A stretch of 63,492 nt of DNA, taken from positions 1 through 63,492 of the forward strand of contig JAJTHZ010000014.1 of NCBI GenBank assembly GCA_021299185.1. The letters run 5' to 3'. The position numbers were made by a program, and so were the translations under genes. This stretch comes from Lysobacteraceae bacterium (lineage in GTDB: Bacteria > Pseudomonadota > Gammaproteobacteria > Xanthomonadales > Ahniellaceae). Below are positions 29,449 to 38,192 of this stretch, one piece after another (position 1 is the stretch's first letter; each line of letters opens with the position of its first letter). Below the pieces are notes generated by a model that saw nothing but the letters and a program-made list of their open reading frames with translations, was not told where the DNA came from and made no database searches.

Positions 29449-29487
29449 ATCGGCGAGAAGACCGAAGGCGAGGGTGCCGCAACCACC

Positions 29488-30867
29488 GTGCTTCAGCTCA
29501 TCGAACGCAGCGGCCAGGCGCTGCTCGAAGACACTGGCATCGATGTCGAGGCGCGACTCGAGCTGCTCACCGCGCTGGGTGAGCTGCAGCGCATCAACGG
29601 CCTCAATGCGCAGGCCGAGCCATTGCAAGTGAAGGCGATCGAAATCGCACGCGAGCACTACGGCCCGGCCAGTGAGAGGTACGTCTATGCGCTGGTCGAG
29701 CGCGGCACCAACCTGCCGCAGATCGGACGCCGCGACGAATCGAATGCCGTGCTCGACGAGGCGATCGCGATCATGGAGTCGGCCGGCCTGCGCGACACGG
29801 AGAGCTACCCCTTCGCGCTGTGGATGCGCGGATTGAACGCGTACCGCATGGAACGGCTCGACGAGGCGCTCGGTCTGTTCGAGCGCGCCGAGACCGTGTG
29901 CCGCGAGCTTCGGCCGACTGACCCCACCCATGGGCTCGCGCTGCAGTGGCAGGCCAACGTGCACCAGTTGTGCGACCGGTTTGATGCAGCGGAAGTCGCG
30001 CTGCACCGCGCGCTCGCAGTGGCGGGCGGGAGCCGCCGCGCGGAGAACTCCGAGGGCCTGGCGCGGCTCTACCTTGGCGATGCACTGTCGCGCAAAGGCG
30101 ACTTTGTGGCCGCGCTGGCCAAATACGATCGCGCATCGGCGCTGCTCGCGGAGGTCGATGCCGGCGGCCGCGACCCGGATCGGGCGGTACTGCTGGCCAA
30201 TCGGGCACGCGCGAAGGCCGAGCTTGGCCTTTCCGAGGCCGCACGGGCCGACGTGGACGCCGCGCTCGAGATCGCGCGGCACCATCCCGCCGCGGAGCCC
30301 GGGCGGGGGCTCGATGATCGGGCCCGAATCGCCCTGCTCATGGGCTACCTCGCCGAAGGCAACGCCGCGGCCGCACAGCGGCTCGCGCGCGAACAGGCGG
30401 CACGCTGGCCGCAGGATGCCACCGGCGGAACCTTCGCCAACATCCAGTTGCTGCTCGCGGAGGCGGAACTGCTGGCGGGCGACGCGTCGGCCGCGCGCCC
30501 GGCCGTGGAGCGCGCGCTCGCGATCCACGACGCAGCCGGCCCGGACACCCTGCTCGCGCGGCACGCGCGCCTGGTGCTGGCCGAGGTGCTGGAACGGCTC
30601 GGCGATGCCGCGGCGCAGCAGCAGTTCGAGCGCGTGTTGCAGCCCGCGCTGGTCGATGCCCTGCATCCGCCGGCGGCTGGACGCAACCTGCAGCGCGCAC
30701 GGGCGCTGGCCGGGCTGGCGCGGCTCGCCGCCGCCATCGACTCGCAGGTGTCGGTGGGATATGCCCGCCAGGCGCTCGAACTGATACGGGAACCCCGGAC
30801 CCTGCGCGAGCGGCGGCTGATGGTGCAACTGCGGTCGCTCGCACCAGCGTTTTCAGCCAGCTCCTGA
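29488..30867 (+). CDS. TPR region severed from kinase 28093
   Basis: 459 residues counted from a GTG at 29488; the same frame is open from 29449, directly after the amber stop. Helical TPR-like repeats run through the segment (LELLTALGELQRINGLNAQA, ALVERGTNLPQIGRRDE, LAELGLSEAARADVD-like units). In the intact paralogue at 31691 this region follows the membrane helix in one protein. No signal peptide is present, so if translated separately from 29488 it would stay in the cytoplasm rather than reach the periplasm. It is most simply the second half of the kinase gene. Confidence 0.7.
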   Translation: MLQLIERSGQALLEDTGIDVEARLELLTALGELQRINGLNAQAEPLQVKAIEIAREHYGPASERYVYALVERGTNLPQIGRRDESNAVLDEAIAIMESAGLRDTESYPFALWMRGLNAYRMERLDEALGLFERAETVCRELRPTDPTHGLALQWQANVHQLCDRFDAAEVALHRALAVAGGSRRAENSEGLARLYLGDALSRKGDFVAALAKYDRASALLAEVDAGGRDPDRAVLLANRARAKAELGLSEAARADVDAALEIARHHPAAEPGRGLDDRARIALLMGYLAEGNAAAAQRLAREQAARWPQDATGGTFANIQLLLAEAELLAGDASAARPAVERALAIHDAAGPDTLLARHARLVLAEVLERLGDAAAQQQFERVLQPALVDALHPPAAGRNLQRARALAGLARLAAAIDSQVSVGYARQALELIREPRTLRERRLMVQLRSLAPAFSASS

Positions 30868-31038
30868 CCAGCCGAGTGGCCCGTTCAGCGCCCGGGCCGG
30901 GACGTCCGTCATCCGCGATCCCGATGGCCCGAACCGCCCATGGGATGAATGAGCCTTCGCACTCCGTACAGAGCGACCCAGGCGGGGCGCGACCGGCGCA
31001 TTCCTTCGGGTTCCTTCCTGTGCTTCGGCGGTGAGTCC

Positions 31039-31068
31039 TTGACGGTACGCCGTCGCCTCGCCTAGCGT
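31039..31068 (+). promoter_or_regulatory. Candidate sigma-70 promoter
   Basis: TTGACG at 31039-31044 and TAGCGT at 31063-31068, 18 bp apart, about 40 bp before the start codon of the small peptide gene. The -35 element is good; the -10 is weak. Confidence 0.35.
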
Positions 31069-31107
31069 GGGAGAGCGCCATCGTGGCGCGATCAAGGAGA
31101 TCGGAAA

Positions 31108-31206
31108 ATGGACGTCAAGCGAGTGATTTTCGCAGTGTCGCTGCTCGTGGTCACGGGTCTCGCCAGTGCGCGCGGCGTTGAAGCGGCAGGTGTCGCCGGG
31201 CAGTAG
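31108..31206 (+). CDS. Small exported peptide, possibly cut by in-frame amber
   Basis: 32 codons beginning MDVKRVIFAVSLLVVTGLAS, a textbook signal peptide, with a strong AAGGAG seven bases before the ATG and a candidate promoter upstream. After the TAG at 31204-31206 the same frame stays open for 61 more codons to 31392 (GGSPFAEWLHEYARTMELKS and onwards). The gene may encode a tiny exported peptide, or a protein of about 94 residues broken by one stop. Third-position GC after the stop is lower than in neighbouring genes, so the extension is uncertain. No homologue is recognised. Confidence 0.45.
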   Translation: MDVKRVIFAVSLLVVTGLASARGVEAAGVAGQ

Positions 31207-31690
31207 GGAGGAAGCCCGTTTGCGGAGTGGCTGCACGAATACGCGCGAACAATGGAGTTGAAGTCGTTGGCAACGTACCTCACGAGAGGTACGCGGTCGA
31301 ACGCGGGCCTCAGTGCCGACGGACCGGATCCTGCGTCGGAGGACGTTGAGCCGCTGAGGCAGGAACCGGATCGAACGTTCCTGATGTGGTGATGGGTCTG
31401 CTGCGAATGGTCGAGGCGTTGCGCGGCGTGGAGGCATGCGCCCGGATACCGCACCGCGCCCGCGCACCCGCCCCGACCTGAGGCTCGCGGGGGCTGGGGA
31501 GTGATGAACGCTTCCTTCCCAGCCCTCCGCTTCGAGCGACCCGTCATCCGCTCCTGGAGCCAGCGAAGACCCAGGGTTCAGCGATGTCTCCCAGAGGGAC
31601 GAAGATCGCCGAAGGTCCTGAGCTTCTCGAAATGCGACATCCGCAGGACGCGAACCTTGCGGCACACCCACCTCGGCTTGGAACCGATCC

Positions 31691-34309
31691 ATGACGCCGA
31701 TGCCTGAGCGCCTGCTGGCGCTGTTCGACGAACTGGTGGATCTGTCGCCGGTGGCGTGCGCGGCGCGCCTGTCGGCGCTGCGCGGCGAGGACGCCGTGCT
31801 GGCCGACGAACTCTCGCGCATGCTGGCCGCCGACGGCGCCAGCGGCGTGCTCGACCGCGGGATGGCGGCGATGGCGGCCACGGTGGCGGGCGAGCTCGAT
31901 CGCGGCGTGCGCGCGGCGGGCGCGGCGCCGGGCCGTCGCGTCGGGCCGTTCTCGCTGGAGCGCCTGCTCGGTCGTGGCGGCATGGGCGAAGTCTGGCTCG
32001 CCGCGCGCGAGGAATCGGGGTTCCGGCAGGAGGTGGCGCTCAAGCTGCTCAAGCGCGGCATGGACAGCGAGGACCTGCTGCGCCGGTTCGTGCAGGAGCG
32101 GCGCATCCTCGCCGGGCTCTCGCACCCCGGCATCGCGCGTTTCATCGACGGCGGCGTCGGCGACGACGGCGCGCCGTGGTACGCGATGGAGTACGTCGAA
32201 GGCGTGCCGCTGACCGAACATGCGCGGCAGCGCGCCCTCGACGTGCGCGCACGGGTCGAGCTGGTCGCGTCGGTGGCGGAAGCGGTGGCCTACGCGCAGA
32301 ACCGGCTGGTGGTGCACCGCGACCTGAAGCCGTCGAACATCCTGGTCGATCCGCAAGGCCGGGTGCGGCTGCTGGACTTCGGCATCGCCAAGCTGCTTGA
32401 CGAAGCGCCGGATGCGGGCGCGACGGCGACCGGCGTGCGCGCGATGAGCCCCGCCTATGCGGCGCCCGAGCAGATCCTCGACGGCGATGTGAGCGCGGCG
32501 ACCGACGTCTACGCGCTGGGCTTGGTGCTTTACGAGCTGCTTACGGGCACGCTGCCGCATGAGCGCGAGGGCGCGACGCTGGAGTCGCTGGCCGAGCGGG
32601 TGCGCGGCGAGGCGCCGGATCGCCCGAGTCTTCGGATGCGACGCACCGAAGCGACGTCGACTGCGCCGGACGGCGACGCGGCCACCATGCAGCGCTTCGC
32701 GCGGGCGGTGGCGGGCGAGTTGGACACGATCGTGCTGGCGGCGCTTCGCCGCGAACCGGAGCGGCGCTATGCCAGCGCCGCCGCTTTCGCCGACGATCTC
32801 CGGCGCTGGCTGGACGGCAGGCCGGTGGCGGCGCAGGCCGACACCGCGTCGTATCGCGTACGCAAGTTCGTCGCCCGCCACCGGCTGGCGGTGGGCAGCG
32901 CGAGCGCGGTGCTGCTGGCGCTGGTCGCCGGCTTCGGCACGGCGTTGTGGCAGGCGCAGGTGGCGCTCGCCCAGGCGCAACGGGCGGAAGCCGAGGCGCG
33001 GCGCGCACAGGCGATCAAGCGCTACTTCGTCGGCCTGTTCACCGCAGCCGATCCGGTCTCGTCGGAGGGCGGCGCGCAATTGACGGTGCGGGATTGGCTG
33101 GCCGAGGCCGGCAGGCACATCGACGAGTCGCTGGTGGACGCGCCGGATGCGCGCGCCGAGATCCGCGCCACGATCGGCTCGGCGCTGGTGGAGTTCGGGG
33201 CGCTGAAGGAGGCCCGTGCGGTCCTGGAGCCGGCCATCGACTGGTTCCGCGCCCATGAGCCACCGCCTCGGCACGACCTGGTCAGCGCCCTGATGGAATT
33301 GTCACAGGTCGCCCGGCGCGAAGAGCGCTTCGACGAGGCCGGCGCCGCCCTGGAATCGGCACTGCGCGAACTGGAGTCTGAGCCGGACGAAAGGCGGCGA
33401 CGCGAAGAGCGCCAGCACGTCAACACGTACCTGCTCACGCTGGCCAACGCGCGCGGCGACTACGCGGCGGCGGAGCGCATCGGGCGCGCGCAGATCGAGG
33501 ATCGCACCGCGCTGTGGGGCGCCGACGATCCGCGGCTCGCGGTGGACTGGAACAACCTCGGCCAGACGCTCAGCGCGCGGGCGCGCCACGTCGGCGCGCT
33601 CGAGGCGTTCGAGCGTTCGCTCGCCCTGCTGCGTGCCGATCCGAAGGCGCCCGAGTCGCGCCAGGCCTATGTGCTCGGCGGCATGGCGCGCAGCGCCTTG
33701 GGCAGCGGCCGGCTCGAACAGGCGCAGGCGCTGGCGCGCCAGGGCCTGGAGATCGCCCGGCGAACGCTCGGCGAGCGCCAGGTCGTGGCCTTGCGCAACC
33801 AGGGCATCCTTGCAGACGTCGCCCTTGCACGGGGCGATGCCGCTGCCGCAGTCGCGCTGGCCGATCCGCTGCGCGCGCTGCCGCCGCCCGCGGACGGCGA
33901 GGTGACGCGCGCGGCCGGGCTGCAGGCGGGCGAGGCGCTGCTGGCCTTGGGGCGGGTCGACGAAGCGTTGCCGCGACTGCGCGCGGCGGCAGCCGCTTTC
34001 GAGGCGGCCATGATCGGCAACAGTCCGACCACCGCATTGCGCGCCCAGGTGATGTTCACGCTGGCGCTCGCGCGCGCGGGCGCGGCCGAAGAGGCCGCAG
34101 CGCGCGCCGAACGGCTGCTGCCGGCCGTCGAGGCGATCGATCCCGGGGATTGGCGGGGCGGATTGCTGCGCATGGCCCTCGCGGAGGCTTTGGCGCCGCG
34201 CGACGCGACCCGGGCGGCGACCCTGGATGCGCAGGGCCGGTCCCTGTGGCGCGCGGCCTGGGCGGGCGGCGACGGCCAGGTGCCCGAGGTCCTCTATCCG
34301 ATGCCCTGA
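31691..34309 (+). CDS. Membrane Ser/Thr kinase with TPR sensor region (intact)
   Basis: 872 residues and the only complete member of this kinase type in the window. Leader MTPMPERLLALFDELVDLSP; GRGGMGEVWLAARE near 94; QEVALKLLKRG; HRDLKPSNILVD near 210; LLDFGIAKLL near 229; YAAPEQILDG. The membrane helix is at about 400-420. The C-terminal half carries TPR repeats (WNNLGQTLSARARHVGALEA and similar). Start codons at 31691 and 31700 are both possible. Related receptors sense an unknown signal through the TPR region and phosphorylate partners in the cytoplasm. It has no sigma factor immediately upstream; the nearest is at 27528. Confidence 0.93.
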   Translation: MTPMPERLLALFDELVDLSPVACAARLSALRGEDAVLADELSRMLAADGASGVLDRGMAAMAATVAGELDRGVRAAGAAPGRRVGPFSLERLLGRGGMGEVWLAAREESGFRQEVALKLLKRGMDSEDLLRRFVQERRILAGLSHPGIARFIDGGVGDDGAPWYAMEYVEGVPLTEHARQRALDVRARVELVASVAEAVAYAQNRLVVHRDLKPSNILVDPQGRVRLLDFGIAKLLDEAPDAGATATGVRAMSPAYAAPEQILDGDVSAATDVYALGLVLYELLTGTLPHEREGATLESLAERVRGEAPDRPSLRMRRTEATSTAPDGDAATMQRFARAVAGELDTIVLAALRREPERRYASAAAFADDLRRWLDGRPVAAQADTASYRVRKFVARHRLAVGSASAVLLALVAGFGTALWQAQVALAQAQRAEAEARRAQAIKRYFVGLFTAADPVSSEGGAQLTVRDWLAEAGRHIDESLVDAPDARAEIRATIGSALVEFGALKEARAVLEPAIDWFRAHEPPPRHDLVSALMELSQVARREERFDEAGAALESALRELESEPDERRRREERQHVNTYLLTLANARGDYAAAERIGRAQIEDRTALWGADDPRLAVDWNNLGQTLSARARHVGALEAFERSLALLRADPKAPESRQAYVLGGMARSALGSGRLEQAQALARQGLEIARRTLGERQVVALRNQGILADVALARGDAAAAVALADPLRALPPPADGEVTRAAGLQAGEALLALGRVDEALPRLRAAAAAFEAAMIGNSPTTALRAQVMFTLALARAGAAEEAAARAERLLPAVEAIDPGDWRGGLLRMALAEALAPRDATRAATLDAQGRSLWRAAWAGGDGQVPEVLYPMP

Positions 34310-34474
34310 GCACCGGTGTGCGGTGCCGGTCGCGAGCGCGCCGTGTCCCGCCGTGCGCATCGCACGGCCGGCCGCGTCGTTCGTGACCACCTGCACTGTC
34401 CCTCCACCCCTGCGCGCGGAAACTCGCAGGGTTGGGCCGCGCCCGCGGCCGTCTCCAGCGAGAGTCCGATCCCG

Positions 34475-36505
34475 ATGCGCCTGCGTCCCCTTGCCCTGTT
34501 GATCGCCGTCGCCCTCGCCGCGCCGGTCGCCGCCGCCCCGAAGACCAACGAGCGCGGGCTCGAACTCGCCAATTTCGACAAGGCCACGCCGGCCTGCACC
34601 GACTTCTACGCCTACGCGAACGGCAGGTGGCTGCGGAACAATCCCGTGCCGGCGGCGTATTCGAGCTGGGGCACCTTCACCGAGCTCGAGAAGCGCAATT
34701 CCGATCGCCTGAAGGCGATCGCGATCGAGGCGGCGGCCCGGGTCGACGCTCCGGCCGGTAGCCCCGAAGCGCTGGTCGGCGCGTTCTACGCCGCCGCGAT
34801 CGACGAGGCGACGATCGAAAAGCGCGGGCTCGCGCAGATCGAGGCCGACCTCGCCGCGATCGAGGCCATCGAGACGACCAAGGACGTGGTCGCGCACGTG
34901 GTCGCGATGCACCGCGCGGCGGATCCGGTGCTGTTCAGCCTCGGCGTGCGGCAGGACCTCAAGGACAACACGCGTGTCATCGCCTACGCCACCCAGGGCG
35001 GGCTGGGCCTGCCCAACCGCGACTTCTACCTGCGCGACGACGAGGCTTCGAAGCAGCAGCTCGCGCAGTACCGCGAGCACGTGGCGAAGATGCTGGTGCT
35101 GTCGGGGGTCGCGGCGAAGCAGGCTGCGGCCGATGCCGAGGCCATCCTCGCGCTGGAGGCGCGCCTGGCGAAGGTGTTCCTGCCGCGCGAGGAGATGCGC
35201 GATCCGAACAAGAGCTACAACGTGGTGCCGGTCGCGCAGGCCGACGCGGCCACCCCGAACTTCTCCTGGAGCGACTACTTCGCCGCGCTGGGCGTCGAGG
35301 GCATGGAGGACTTCTCGTTATCGCACCCGGCGTTCTTCGCCGAGATGGACGAAGCGCTCGCCGACACCCCGGTCGCGACCTGGCAGGCCTACCTGCGCTG
35401 GAACCTGCTGCGCGACGCCGCGCCCTACCTCGGCAAGGCCTTCGTGCAGGAGAACTTCCGCTTCTACGGCCAGGTGCTGCGCGGCCAGAAGGAGCTCAAG
35501 CCGCGCGCCGAGCGCGCCATCGACCAGATGAACGGCGTCCTCGGCGAGCCGCTGGGCCGGCTGTTCGTCGCGCGCCATTTCCCGCCGGAGGCCAAGGCGC
35601 GGATGATGGTCATGATCGAGGACCTCAAGGTCGCGCTGCGCGCGCGGCTGGAGAAGCTCGACTGGATGGGCGACGACACGCGCCGGCAGGCGCTGGAGAA
35701 GTGGGCCAGCTTCACGCCCAAGATCGGCTACCCCGACCGGTGGCGCGACTTCTCGGGCGTCGAGCTCGCGCGCGACGACTTCGCCGGCAACGTGCGTCGG
35801 CTGGCGGCGTTCGAGCAGGCCTACGACCTGGCCAAGATCGGCCAGCCCATCGACCGCAGCGAGTGGGGCATGCCGCCGCAGCAGGTCAACGCATACTACA
35901 ACCCGGTGTGGAACGAGATCGTGTTCCCGGCCGGCATCCTGCAGCCGCCGTTCTTCGACATGGCCGCCGACGACGCGCTCAACTACGGCGCGATCGGCGG
36001 CGTGATTGGCCATGAACTGATGCACGGCTTCGACGACGCCGGCAGTCGGTTCGATTCGCAGGGCCGGTTGCGCATGTGGTGGACTGCCGACGACCGCAAG
36101 GCCTTCGACGGCCGCGCGCAGCGGCTGGTCGACCAGGCCGGCGAGTTCGTTGCGATCGGCGACATGCGGCTCAACGGCCGCGTCTCGCTGGGCGAGAACA
36201 TCGCCGACCTCGGGGGCCTCAAGGTCGCTTACGACGCGCTGCAGGCGCGCCTGGCCAAGGACCCGCAGGAGGAAATCGACGGCTTCACGGCCGAGCAGCG
36301 CTTCTACCTCGGCTGGGCGCAGGTGTGGCGGCGCAACTGGACCGATGCGGCGCTCAAGCTGCAGGTCAACACCGGCCCGCACGCGCCCGGCAAGTTCCGG
36401 GTCAACGGCCCGCTGTCCAACCTGCCGACCTTCAAGGCCGCCTTCGGCTGCAAGGACGGCGACCCGATGGTGCGCCCGCAGGCGACGCGGGTGGCGATCT
36501 GGTGA
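34475..36505 (+). CDS. M13 family zinc metallopeptidase (PepO/neprilysin-like)
   Basis: 676 residues with a signal peptide (MRLRPLALLIAVALAAPVAA). The M13 N-terminal domain begins FDKATPACTDFYAYANGRWL. The catalytic zinc motif HELMH lies in GGVIGHELMHGFDDAGSRFD near residue 513, and the third ligand region is GENIADLGGLKVAYDAL near 574. All expected active-site residues are present, and length fits the family (about 670-700). It should act outside the cytoplasmic membrane on peptides. The ATG at 34475 is chosen because it starts the signal peptide. It lies between two kinase/sigma groups on the same strand, but nothing shows it is part of them. Confidence 0.95.
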   Translation: MRLRPLALLIAVALAAPVAAAPKTNERGLELANFDKATPACTDFYAYANGRWLRNNPVPAAYSSWGTFTELEKRNSDRLKAIAIEAAARVDAPAGSPEALVGAFYAAAIDEATIEKRGLAQIEADLAAIEAIETTKDVVAHVVAMHRAADPVLFSLGVRQDLKDNTRVIAYATQGGLGLPNRDFYLRDDEASKQQLAQYREHVAKMLVLSGVAAKQAAADAEAILALEARLAKVFLPREEMRDPNKSYNVVPVAQADAATPNFSWSDYFAALGVEGMEDFSLSHPAFFAEMDEALADTPVATWQAYLRWNLLRDAAPYLGKAFVQENFRFYGQVLRGQKELKPRAERAIDQMNGVLGEPLGRLFVARHFPPEAKARMMVMIEDLKVALRARLEKLDWMGDDTRRQALEKWASFTPKIGYPDRWRDFSGVELARDDFAGNVRRLAAFEQAYDLAKIGQPIDRSEWGMPPQQVNAYYNPVWNEIVFPAGILQPPFFDMAADDALNYGAIGGVIGHELMHGFDDAGSRFDSQGRLRMWWTADDRKAFDGRAQRLVDQAGEFVAIGDMRLNGRVSLGENIADLGGLKVAYDALQARLAKDPQEEIDGFTAEQRFYLGWAQVWRRNWTDAALKLQVNTGPHAPGKFRVNGPLSNLPTFKAAFGCKDGDPMVRPQATRVAIW

Positions 36506-36607
36506 GCGGCGCGCGGCGCGCCACCGCGCCGCGATACCATCGCGCCGGCCGCGTCGCGCGGCCCGGCGCGCCGACCGGCGCACCGTCCGGCGCCCGCGGG
36601 GGCCACG

Positions 36608-37312
36608 ATGGCGTTGTTCGGCACCACGCACTGGAGCGTTCTGGTCGATACCCGCAGCGAGGGTGATCGCGCGCGCGCCGCGCTGGAGACCCTGTGCCGC
36701 GCCTACCGCCGCCCGGTGCTGGTCTACCTGCGCCGCAACGGGCACGCGCCCGACGCCGCCGAGGACCTGGTGCAGGCCTTCTTCGCGCACCTGATCGAAC
36801 AGCGCGCGTTCGCCAACGCCGATCGCGAGCGCGGGCGCTTCCGCAACTTCCTGCTCGGCGCGCTCAAGCATTTCCTCGCCCACGAAGCGGCGGCCGCCAA
36901 CGCGCAGAAGCGCGGCGGCGGCCAAAAGCACGCCTCGCTGGACGACGAGGATGCCGATCTCGAGCGCTTCCTCGCCGCCGAGGACTCGCCGGAGCGCAGT
37001 TTCGACCGTGCCTGGGCGCTGACCGTGCTCGACCGCGCGCTGCGCCGGCTCACCGACGAGGCCACGCAGAGCGGCAAGCGGGTGATGTTCGACGCCCTGC
37101 GCGAGTACGTGGTGGAAAGCGCCGAGCGTTCCGACTACGCCCAGGCCGCCGAGCGACTCGGCATGCGCCCGAACACGGTCGCCGTGGTGGTGCACCGCCT
37201 GCGCGCCCGCCTGCGCGAGCTGGTGGAGGCCGAACTGCGCGAGACGGTGGCCGATCCCGTCGCGCTGGCCGAGGAGATGGGCGCCCTGCGCGGCGCGCTG
37301 GGCGGGCGCTGA
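36608..37312 (+). CDS. Sigma-70 family (ECF) sigma factor
   Basis: 234 residues, of a different branch from the two factors at 14021 and 27528. Region 2 is LCRAYRRPVLVYLRRNG and EDLVQAFFAHLIEQR near residues 28-65, followed by RGRFRNFLLGALKHFLAHEA. The region 4 HTH is YAQAAERLGMRPNTVAVVVH near 176-195. It starts MALFGTTHWSVLV, a beginning typical of sigma factors found beside Ser/Thr kinases. No anti-sigma gene follows; instead a small hypothetical gene and a kinase with a TolB-N-like domain are downstream on the same strand. Confidence 0.9.
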   Translation: MALFGTTHWSVLVDTRSEGDRARAALETLCRAYRRPVLVYLRRNGHAPDAAEDLVQAFFAHLIEQRAFANADRERGRFRNFLLGALKHFLAHEAAAANAQKRGGGQKHASLDDEDADLERFLAAEDSPERSFDRAWALTVLDRALRRLTDEATQSGKRVMFDALREYVVESAERSDYAQAAERLGMRPNTVAVVVHRLRARLRELVEAELRETVADPVALAEEMGALRGALGGR

Positions 37313-37517
37313 ACCACGCCGTCCCCGGGCGCCTGCGGCGCCCTGTCATCGTGGCCGCCGTTTGCGGAAGCCCCTGTTGCCGCAGCGCGGAACCGGGCGA
37401 TCCCGGCCCCGCGCGCGGTACCGGGCCCCGCGCGCAGGCGGCCGTCCCATCGGGTCCCGGTCCGGCTGCGCATCACCCGATGCGCCCGGGGGCGGCCGTC
37501 CGCATGGGGGCAGGGCG

Positions 37518-38042
37518 ATGTTCCATCCGACCATCCTTTCGCACGCCACCGACCTGGCCGGCCTGTTCGAGCCCCCGGCCGGCACCGCCGCCGCGGCGGC
37601 AGCAGGCGATCCGGAGATCGCCCGCGTCGCTTGCGAGGTGCTGGCCGAGGCGCGCGACGCACGGACGCGCTGGGCGCGGCAATCGGACGTGCTGTCGATG
37701 ATGGCGGACGAGGACTGGTGCCTGTGCGACCTGCACCGCCGGCGCGCGCGCATCCTGCTCGACCACTGGCGCGCGACCGGCATGCCGCGCGACGGTGATG
37801 CACTGCTGGTCGATCGCTGCTGGGCCGCACTGCAGGTCGAACTCGACGACTGGCGCGACTTCCGCGCGTATCGCGCCGAACGGGCGGCCGCCCGTGGGGT
37901 CGACGACGCCGACTGCCATCCGTCGCGGCGGCAGTGGCTGGCGGCACGGGCGCGGGCGTGGACGCGCTGGCGGCGCGCGCAGGCGGCCCGCCGCGAAACG
38001 ACCACGCCGCGGGCGGCGCCGCTGCGGTTCCGCGTCGGATGA
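37518..38042 (+). CDS. Unknown 174-residue protein between sigma factor and kinase
   Basis: Begins MFHPTILSHATDLAGLFEPP. Rich in Arg, Ala and Trp; largely helical by appearance (ACEVLAEARDARTRWARQSD, LLDHWRATGMPRDGD, WLAARARAWTRWRRAQ). There is no signal peptide or membrane segment. It has a GGGCAGGGCG sequence before the ATG. Its place between a sigma factor and the kinase at 38193 suggests a role in the same unit, but nothing in the sequence shows what that is. Confidence 0.6.
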   Translation: MFHPTILSHATDLAGLFEPPAGTAAAAAAGDPEIARVACEVLAEARDARTRWARQSDVLSMMADEDWCLCDLHRRRARILLDHWRATGMPRDGDALLVDRCWAALQVELDDWRDFRAYRAERAAARGVDDADCHPSRRQWLAARARAWTRWRRAQAARRETTTPRAAPLRFRVG

Positions 38043-38192
38043 CGCCGCCACCGCACGCCGCGATCGCCTGCGTGCGCCGCCGCACGGTCGGCGCCCGGCC
38101 TCGCGCCGCCATGGCGCACGGCTGCGGCCGGGCGGCGTCCAGGCCCCCGGCGTGCTGGTCATGCCGACCCATGCGCGCGGTAAAGTCCGGGC

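Larger units (their letters stand above)
30868..31690. other. Long gap between two kinase genes
   Basis: 823 bp with visibly lower GC than its neighbours. It holds a candidate promoter and a short peptide gene (31039-31206, with an in-frame extension to 31392), described separately. Elsewhere (30868-31038 and 31393-31690) I see no reading frame with normal codon use, no RNA gene and no terminator. Confidence 0.5.
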
